A stretch of DNA of 64,000 nt from NCBI RefSeq assembly GCF_964340395.1, contig NC_135562.1, positions 7,202,134 through 7,266,133 on the forward strand. The letters run 5' to 3'. Both the position numbers and the translations under genes were made by a program. The notes beneath the pieces are model-generated. The model was not told the origin of the DNA. It made no database searches and was given only the letters and a program-made list of their open reading frames with translations. This DNA comes from Glandiceps talaboti. Its lineage: Eukaryota; Hemichordata; Enteropneusta; Spengelidae. Shown here piece by piece: positions 26,601 to 37,523 of the stretch (within the stretch, counting starts at the first letter, position 1; each line of letters begins with the position of its first letter).

Positions 26601-28483
26601 GACTACCAAATTAACAGTAGTCCAGGACACATAGACTACTAAACATTGTATCTAGACTACCAAATTAGCAGTAGTCCAGGATACATTTTATTAATATAAT
26701 TATACCATTGTAAGTGATATTTAAAAAATCGAGGAAAGTAATGGGCAATTTTGAGCATTTTAACTCATGTGTCGAACACAGCAGAATCAATGACGTAAAC
26801 ACACTTTGTTGTGACATGAAACGACCAGAGTATATATTCCATACTTTTGTGTTGAACCTGGCTCGTGCATGGTATAATGTCTAATATGCTTGTACTGTGC
26901 ACCCTCATCGACTACGTACCATATTTGTCTTTGCTATTACTGGCGCTGGTATAATTATGTTATTCTCCAATACTTTTCTTCAGCCTAAAAATACTCATGA
27001 CCTAAGGGTTGTCAGTTTCACCACTCGTCTGACAAAGGCCCCTTAGGTCACTCGTATTTTCCTTGGCTGAACAAAGAAAAATGTTGGGGGATAATATCTA
27101 AGAGTACTAGTATGGGGTAGATGTCGGTAAATATACAAAAAACAAAACAAAATCGGTCATTTTCTGCTAGTGACGCTCCTGAGGCTTTGAGAGAATCTTG
27201 TAAGAGATAGTAAATAGGACACAGAGTAGTAAATGTAGACAGGCTCCTGGCCATGGTAACCATGGTTACAATGTAATTAGTTCACTTTCTGTAACTTGAG
27301 ATTGTAGCAATTCAGTGCCTTTTCTCATCTTCACTCACCTATTACAGTTGATCAAATAGACATCTAATGGGACAGATTCGATTACGAGTTTCTTAAAAAA
27401 ATCTTGGTGATCGAAGTCTTGTTATTTTACTTTCAAAATAAGTGAAATTTAAACCTGCCTTGGAAGGTCTAAAGTGCAAGTAAGCTTACAAAGCCTGTCT
27501 GGGGTTTTAGGGGAATTCCATGAAAGAAGTTAGTGTAAGGCAATTATGTCTGTTACTCTTAAAGAAATGACCAATCTGATTAAAATCTGAAGCGATGAAA
27601 GCGGCTAGATTTCTGTACAACTTGGTGTCAGTTTGTTTTGACTCGACTGAACAACGCAGGTTTCCCCAGGCACACTGGTTGCCGTCCAAACGACTGAAAC
27701 AGATTGTCTGTAAATTGGTTTACAATTTGGTTTGATAGTAGATAGACATTAATAAGTAAATAAATCATTATTTATCTACATGTGAACTTTATATATGTGA
27801 ACTTTATTTTGAATATCACCCTAGGCAGGGATGTAGAAAATTTTAGTAACAGAAGGAAAAAAGGTTTTGCAAGGTGGAAATTGGTATGTGAACATGCAGT
27901 GACCACTTTGCAGTCACAGAGCTGAGCAAACTCAGGAGGCCTCTGCTGTCACAATTTTTGCAAAATTTTGTAGTTCCATGGTTGTTATCAACAAAGGCTT
28001 TCCTTTACAATGGGCAAATTCAACACAAGTTTATTTGTGTTTTTAAGCATTTTGATAGTATTATTGATGTTTCAGGAACTTTTCCAAATTTTAGACTTTT
28101 CTCAACTGGAAATTTATCACTGACACGGTTATTTTTTCTGCCTTTTGGCTATTTTCTACATCCCTGTGTAGGTGATATATTATCCCTGCGTAGGTGATAT
28201 ATTATCCCATCTTATTTATGGTTTCATAAGTATATAAAGATTACATTACATGCTCCTTTCTAGAAGAGTCTTAAAACGTATATTTTCCGACAATGCTATT
28301 GCTGATGTTTTTAAATTGATTGCTAGTTTTTAAATCCGATTTTGTTTTTAGAGAAGCTTTTAAAATATTCATTGTGTTCTTATGCTTGATTTTTATTGTT
28401 GTTGTTCTTTTGCTAGTCTTTCTCATTTTGTAATGTTCAGACCGCTGAGACATGTTTGTGTAGTGGTCTTTAAACAATAAATA

Positions 28484-28514
<31 letters not shown>

Positions 28515-29991
28515 GCACCTATATTTTGAATATCACCCTGGGGGGTAATAAGTTATAATATTCCATATCATATGTTATTGTTTGGTTGACAGGTAAAGCT
28601 TACATTAGCACCCTATAATATTTTGGATATCACCCTGGGGGGCAATACATTGTAATATTCCATGTTATTCTTTGGTCTACAGGTAAAGTTTACAATATCA
28701 CACCATATTTTGAATATCACCCTGAGGGGCAATATATTGTAATATTCCATGTTATTCTTTGGTCCACAGGTAAAGTTTACAATATCACACCATATTTTGA
28801 ATATCACCCTGGGGGTAATAATTTATAATATTCCATGTTATTCTTTGGTCCACAGGTAAAGTATAGAATATCACACCATATTTTGAATATCACCCCGGGG
28901 GGTAATAAATTATAATATTCCATGTTATTCTTTGGTCCACAGGTAAAGTTTACAATATCACACCATATTTTGAATATCACCCTGGGGGTAATAATTTATA
29001 ATATTCCATGTTATTCTTTGGTCCACAGGTAAAGTTTACAATATCACACCATATTTTGAATATCACCCTGGGGTAATAATTTATAATATTCCATGTTATT
29101 CTTTGGTCCACAGGTAAAGTTTACAATATCACACCATATTTTGAATATCACCCTGGAGGATTTGATGAACTTATGCGTGGCATAGGAATTGATGCAACAG
29201 ATCTTTTCAATGAGGTTAGATATTTACTTTTCTGATTCCAAGTTACTTTTGAGTAGCCAAATTTAGAATTTGGGTATTTTATTTCATGTAGAAGACCTTT
29301 TGTAATTACGCTATATAATAATAAATAAATGTTTATTCACCAATGTTATAAAATTAACCATAAAATATATACATAATTATATAGAATACATGGCAGAAGG
29401 GATCAAGAAATACCAAAGCTAGTCAAGCTTTTATCCCCCTCAGTGACTAACAGACATACTAGTACTTGTAGGTGTATATATACAACATTCCAGATTTCCA
29501 TACGAACTATCACAAATAAGAAACATTTTTTTAAATGACAAAGCACAACAAACAACAATGGAACAGTAAAATTGATACACAAACATTTCCCACAGTGCAT
29601 TTACTGTCAAACAGCTACTTTCACTGGTCCCTGCGTCATCACCTGACCTATGAGTTTCTTTGAGACCACAGGTAACTAGTAATCGCCATCTTGTATCCGC
29701 CATTTTGAATTACCATGGAAATGTGTATATATTCCCACAATCCTTTATGGTATTTTTGTGTGGTAGGTAGTCTCAGCCAATAAGATTCCTAGATGTGATT
29801 GCTAGTTACGAGTGTACATATTCAATGTACGCAGGGACTAGAGAAACAGCTACTTGCACAACAATATATTTTCATTGAAACAAAAAGTGGTGATCCTGAG
29901 GCTGGTATTGTTTGCCAAAGAAATAATTTAATCACTGAATCATTCATACATAATTTTTATTCGAGAAGAGAGTTCTGTTATGTAGGTGTAA

Positions 29992-30069
<78 letters not shown>

Positions 30070-30162
30070 TGCACACACACATGCACATGCTCATGCACAC
30101 ACACATGCACACACACACATCATACAGACAGACACATGTGCACACAGACACACGCGCACACA

Positions 30163-30213
<51 letters not shown>

Positions 30214-33200
30214 ACACACACACACACCACACCCCCAAGCAAAAACAGAAAAACTAGCGGGCAAATGCACTGTAAAATACATTCTAGGAAATGTAACTGA
30301 CTCATAGTCTCGTTCATTGTTTTTTACTGACAATCTTTGGAGGTATAGTGTTTTCATTCTTTGCTTTCATAAGTTTTTTCAGTCGTGTATGAAATGTCAT
30401 CATTGTTAAGGAAATTGAAATGAAAAATAAGTCATAAAAAAGGAACTGATTTGGATTCAAACACATCTCTATCACAATCCACAAGAAATGTTTCCTAACA
30501 CAACTTTTTTATGGAAAGTTGAAAAATTATTCGTGCGAATGACAAGTATGTTCTGTTGTCCTTTTTCTGTCAAACGTTGCCTTTGTTGTCTTTGTTGTAT
30601 AAAATGGCAGAAACAATAATTTGTTGAATATTTTCATATTTTACAGGTTCACAAATGGGTGAATTTTGAATCAATGTTAGAAAAGTGTTTTGTTGGCAGA
30701 CTATCTGAATCCAGACCATTTCGACCAGGTGAGTCAGAGCGCCCTCTGTTGACCAAATATAGTAAAGGACTTAGGCAGTAAAATGTTTTGACAGAGATGA
30801 ACAAGTTACTGGTATCTTAATGTGTATACTTTAGCTTTTGAGACTGGAAGACATGTCGATAAACTATCACGGACAGAACATGTATTTTTTGTGAAAATGA
30901 AGGTCTAAATGTTCCTGAAGATGAACTACATGTTTTGTTATTTTGTCCTTTATACCAGTCTCTTAGAAAGGAACTAATACCAAATTATTTCATACAGTAC
31001 CCAACACGAGATAAAGCAATAACCTTACTTTCGACCAGCAATCAACTTACACTTTTTCAGTTGTCTATCTTTGTATTTAAAGCGTTCTTACTCAGAGAGA
31101 AGACATTACTATCTTTGTAATTTCTATTTTATTTGTCATTGTGTTCCAAAAGTTACTGTAATATTTATCCTCTTTTCGTTGAATGATGGGCGGTGGCCCT
31201 ATACTTTTGAAATAAATCAATCAGAGTGAAATATGTATAAGGTTTTTGACAACAACTTTTCACAAGAAATATAACATATTTTTTTATGTAAAATACTTTA
31301 ATTTTATTCATGGGCAAGTATTTTCACTTCTATCCTAAGTACCAATTTTGGATGCTTCCAAATTACACTATAACAATTTTGTTTTATATTATATTCCTAC
31401 AGCCTCTTCCAAATCGTATCAAGCATTGAAACCTCCATCTCCTGTTATACCCAGACCTCTACAACCACCGCAGAATACAGACACTTTAGATGGTAAGGTT
31501 TGTTTTACTTGTCTTCACAATTCTTTGGGAAACACCGTCCCACCCTATCCATTATAGAGAAAGAGAGATATTAGACACTCTGCAGTTACTTTGGACATTG
31601 CTGTGTGTAGATTTCTCTTGGGAGACAAGAAATTGTAATCTATGCAAGTTGGAACTATGTAGGAAATCAAAATACGTAGAATTTCAGCACAGTATGATTA
31701 TAATAAACAGCTATTTGAATAATAGGCTATATCAGACTACAGACAGGAAATTGAGAATACAGCGCCCTCGCTCAAATTGGGGGTATCATGACCTCATTGT
31801 ACCGTATTCTGTAGAAGTGTAAATCAGGGATATTTTTCATATTGTTCAGACATAGAGGAAAGCAGCAATGCGCTATGAATAACCAAGTAAACTATACCAT
31901 GTATACCCACAATGCACACACAGACAGGAAGTAGAGCGCCACCATGGCAAATTTTGAAAAGGCCTTCTGTTATGATAATTAGTGTTTATCTTTATTCTGA
32001 TTTTGTAGTCTGTTGAGGAAATGTACGTATGTAAATATTATGATGTATGTTTCGTATAGATGATGAGATTGTCTTGTTATATCATCGACAAATAAAATAT
32101 CGCACTGATGACACTCACAATATTTATATGAGCTTGATTGTTTACACCATATATGCCCCTGACCTGTTCATCTTGCAACGATCCAAGAATTTCACCTCTA
32201 ACACCGCAATGCGAATGCCCCCCCATGTGTTTCATTGTTTTTTTGCTCCCTAGGAAGAGTACAAATAGATGGAGTAGAGAATATACAAATTGACAAACAA
32301 CCCCCTAGGTAAGTGTAGGGAAACAAACTTTTTCACTTTGTGTAAAATTTCAGTTTCAAAAATGTATTTCCAAAATATATTACATACAACCACATATACT
32401 AAGTTTAGTGACATTTACTGTGAGTCTTTGACCCCTAAATACAAGTAGAATGAACCAGTTTCTGAATGAGAGTAACAGATAATTGGAATGTTCTATTGTG
32501 AACAGGGATGTACAGGTTACAAATGGGAGTGTTGTTGCAGAGAGAGGATTCCATTATGGTTTAGGGTCGACATAAACTCTTGAACTTGGTAATGTATTAT
32601 TTGATAACGTTCAGGTCCAGTATTTTGTATGATCTTTTGCTTTGTTTTTGACAGGCATGACTGGTTCCAGACAAGTTCCACAGTCACAATAGTTATATAC
32701 ACAAAATGGAAGGTATGATATTCAGGCATAGATTCTACAAATCAGTATTTGGATGCTGCTTTTCATAGAAGTTACAAAGTACAGCATTATGTGCTACAAA
32801 ATAGAAAATTTAACATTTTTTGAGTACCTACTTGTCTAGTTTTACCCCGGTAGTTTATTTGTTACTTCTGGCCACAGACCCCATTTTACAGTATTTAAAA
32901 AAAAAATTATACTTCCTTAAGCATAATTTATGAAAAATCAGAAAAAATAATGGCAATTTTGACTCACATAAATTTGATCACTGCAAAAGCAGTGATGTAG
33001 ATGCAGGTTGACATGCCATAGAAAAATCAGGGTATATAATCCATATTTTCTGTTCAAATACAATAACTTGGCTTGAGTATGATATAAACACATTTACACA
33101 TGAATGTATGAAAACAATTGGAAGAAAGAGTTACAAGCAAAATATACATCACAGAAACTGTACTTTTAATGGTGGCCCTAGTTTTAAAACGGTATGCAAC

Positions 33201-33863
33201 AAATAGGCCATTCCAGATTGCAAACAGGAAATTGAGAGAATACAGCGCCCTCACTCGATTGGGGGTGTCATCACCTCGTAGTACCGTTTCTTAAGAGCTT
33301 TGCCCCTTGGTATTCTGTAGAAGAGTAAATCAGGGTTGTTTTTCATATTGTTCAGCCATCGAGGCAAGTAACAGTGCTCTATGATTAACTGAGTAACGTA
33401 TTCCATGGATACCCCCCAAGGTACACACAGACAGGAAGTAGAGTGCCACCATGGCAAATTTTGCAAAGGCCTATTTGTGTAGACAGAAACACGAGAGAGA
33501 CAGTATTAAAATGCAGAATAATCAAATCATTGCATGACGAAAGTCCATAGTACATGTTACATTCGTTTTCCAATGTACTATTTCAAAGTAAATATATACT
33601 GTACTGTTCACATCAGATCAGATATGAAAATTTTGGAATTGAGGGGTATCTGTTCTTTTTCCACTATGCAGGACATGACTGGTGACAGAATTGTGATTGA
33701 TAAAGTCAACAAGAAGTTCAAAATAACTGCTTTTGTTGACGACTATAGTTTACTATTACATTGGGGTAAGTAATGTTGTAAAAATCTTTGAGAAAACACA
33801 AGATCAATCAAGCAAAATACAGAGAGGGAGGGAGGGAGGGAGGGAGGGAGGGAGGGAGGGAGG

Positions 33864-33950
<87 letters not shown>

Positions 33951-33985
33951 TTTGAGAAAGCACAAGATCAATCAAGCAAAATACA

Positions 33986-34080
<95 letters not shown>

Positions 34081-35186
34081 GGAGAGACAGACAGACAGAC
34101 AGACGGACAGACAAACAGAGAGGACAGAGACAGACAGACAGAGACAGACATAGACACAGACAGACAGAGAGTAATGTGATGTACATATTTTAACTTTTGC
34201 AGAAGAAAACCATATCTTGCGATAAGCTAAACTCTTTAACTTAATTTAAATAATGTTTATTTATGTTACAGATTTGGAGGGCAATATTTCAACAAAATAT
34301 GAAGGTAAAGTAAATTTGATTCTTCTTAAAATTGTCAATTCCAGCCAGTCAAGGCTTGTATAAAACCATATGGCACACTGTGATCTCTTATTGAAAACAG
34401 CTTAAAATGCTTAAAATACTCATATTCATAATGTTAATAACATGATGTACTAAAACTAACTTCAGTAATAAATGAATACAAATATGGTGGTAAACATTTG
34501 ACCAGGTTTTTTGTCAAATCGCAAATAATTGTTGTCAGTTGGGCTGTTTTGATGTTCAGCATTCTTTTTTATACAAACAACTCAATGTACCCGGTATTCC
34601 AGAATTGTTATGTTCATAAGAGATTTTAAAGGGGAAGGGATGTCTTGTGAATTCACTATATTGACTGAAAACTTGGATATTAAACAAAACAAAATGTGTT
34701 GGTTTCATTCACTTTTACTTTATCAGTATGGAGCTGCCACAAGAGATTTGAAAGGGAAAGGATATCTTGTGAATTCACTATATTGAATAAAAACTTGGAT
34801 GTTAAACAAAATAAAATGTGTTGGTTTGATTCACTTTCACTTATCAGTACAGAGTCCTTGCAAGTTGACTTCCTTTAAATGTTTTGTCAACTGTTTATAT
34901 CTCTTATTGTAATTGTAAAATAATGCACACATCCGGAAATACTTTTGACGGAAGTTCCCTACCAAGGTGCCCGTACATGACAGGCAGGACAGCAACTCCA
35001 TACTAATAAGAGAAAATTAATGAAACCAATGAGGTTTATCATATCTAACAACCACAGTTTTTATTAAAGGGGCTCACTTAGAAAAAGGATTAAAATCTAG
35101 ATGTGAACAGTTGTCTGACAGAGCTATTGAAAAACTTGGTCCAAAACAAAATAGTAATCCTATGTAATCCTTATGGTACCACTGAT

Positions 35187-35241
<55 letters not shown>

Positions 35242-37485
35242 TTTTTTATTTATTTATTTATGTATATATTTATATATTTATTTATTTATTTATATATTTA
35301 TTTATTTATTTATTTATTTATTTATTCAGCTTTGACATAATGTCAGGATGAGTCACACACGTTACTATTATTAAACACCTATAGAAAGTGACCCTCCACA
35401 ATAGAACAAAAACAAATTGCTCATACAAATGAAAAGGTCGGAATATTTTGTCTATTTTCATTTTTTTAATTTGCATATCCAGTAAAATTAAGTGGAGGAG
35501 CTGGCAAAGTTGATATAGTGTTACAGAAAGAAACTCAAGTGAAACACTGGCAGAAAATTGGTAACCCACTCACAGACCATAATACTTTCCAGAAAATAAG
35601 TGACAGAGGTGAGTTGAGGACACAGGAGAAACTTAATGTGATATTACTGTCCGGAACATGCAAACCCGCCATCTTGAATATCCTGAATGTTGCATCATGG
35701 GAAATATAGATATGCATCAATCAGTATTGTAAACAATCATGTTGCATTGTTTGTAACCACAAATAATGTAGTCATAGTTACCCTGACCATTGTAAGAGGT
35801 TTATTGTATCGATAACTCCAGATTAGGTGTTATGATAACTACAGATAATCCCACAAACCTTTGGATCTGAGCATGCTCAGTATGGATTGCATGTTCCCTA
35901 TTGGCTATTCCAGGAAGGGGCTATTGAAATGGCTTCTGTCTATACGTCAGTCTGTGTGTCTGTCTGTGTCCAGCCATTTCTCATGATAGATCTGTAAGAT
36001 TGTATACTGTTGACGAATGCCATTTTGTGACCACATTGGAAGCAACTTTCACAAACTTTACTGCATTATGCTTTTACACCTTTGTTATTTTTTTGTATTT
36101 TTGTAAATGTTTTTGTGCAAAAAACAAATACTAGTAAATAAAAAAAATGACAATCAACTTACCCTCATGATGACAATATCTTGATTTTCACACAATTAGT
36201 TACTAGTAGTTGGAAATATTGAAGTCACACGAAGCATAACTTAAAAGAGCTTTTGCAACTTTGAGATAGTAAACTTAATTTTTGTTAGATCTATTCACCA
36301 TAGCTTTGGCATAATAAAAATGAATTCTAAGAACACACATTTCCCTTAGATGAAGTGAAAAAGAAACATGACTGTACAAAAGGTTACCATGACTTGAGTA
36401 AAATCTCTGGACACTGATTGTAATTCACCTGTTTTTCTGTTTTCCTTGTTTTGACAGACATGCAGTATCGTAACTGTACACTGAAGTGTAAAGAAAGTGT
36501 CAGCCATGATACATATCTGATGTGTATGGAGTTATCAGAAGGAAGCAGAATGGTTGTACCTGTAGGGTATCATGTCTTTGTCAGAGATACCATCAATGGT
36601 AAGCTGTGTCCAGGGGCGCGTTCGATTTGCATAATCATAATCATGATTTATCAATCACAATCATGATTTTGCATTTGATAAATACCAATCACAATCATGA
36701 TTGGTAATCATAGTAATCATGCCCTGAATCATGATTAACATGATTACAAGATGGCGGACAACGGTAATCATAGGGTGATCATACGCCTGTGGCTGACAGC
36801 AAGTTAGAAATGACGGAAAACATTATGTAAATAAATTGTGTTCGGTCAGATTGGTAATTTGTTTTATCATTGTAATCATTTTTGAAGATGTAAAATCATT
36901 TAATTTATAGGAAATGTATGAAACTTTAAAAAAATGTTTACATGTATGTAATCATGATCATGATTAAGTGTTTTGTTTACAACCTCATTTCGAGAAATGA
37001 CGTCAGATTAATCACAATCATGTTTGGGCAAATCGAATGCACCCCTGTATAGTCTCGGTAGTTAAAGTGGCACAACCTGAGTGGTTAGAGCTGTTAAATA
37101 GCACTCCTAGTGGCCAAACTATACAATCCTTTGTCTTTATTTTGACAGGTATGGAAGTAGTTAGACCATTTACTGTTGTAATTCCATCGTTATCAACCAG
37201 TCAAATTGACCAGGACATATTAGATGGAAGAGTGTTTTACTTGATGGTTAAGATTTACCAAGATGGTGTTCTGACCCCACTCATTGGAAAACTGAATTCT
37301 GGTATGTACATTCACTCCACTGTAAATCTGTTGTTAGATTCAGATATTTACTTCAGAAATCTTACTTTTGAATAATATCAGTAACTTGTGACAAATGCAT
37401 AGTATTCTATAAGACAGATCGCATCAAAATACCAATAAGAATCACTCATGTAAAATTTTAAGATTGAAAAAGCTCTTTTACAAAG

Positions 37486-37523
<38 letters not shown>

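Noticed and set aside
33733-34186. Arg-Glu-rich open frame of 148 codons
   Set aside because: Read-through of CYB5R4 exon 8 into the intronic GA tract.
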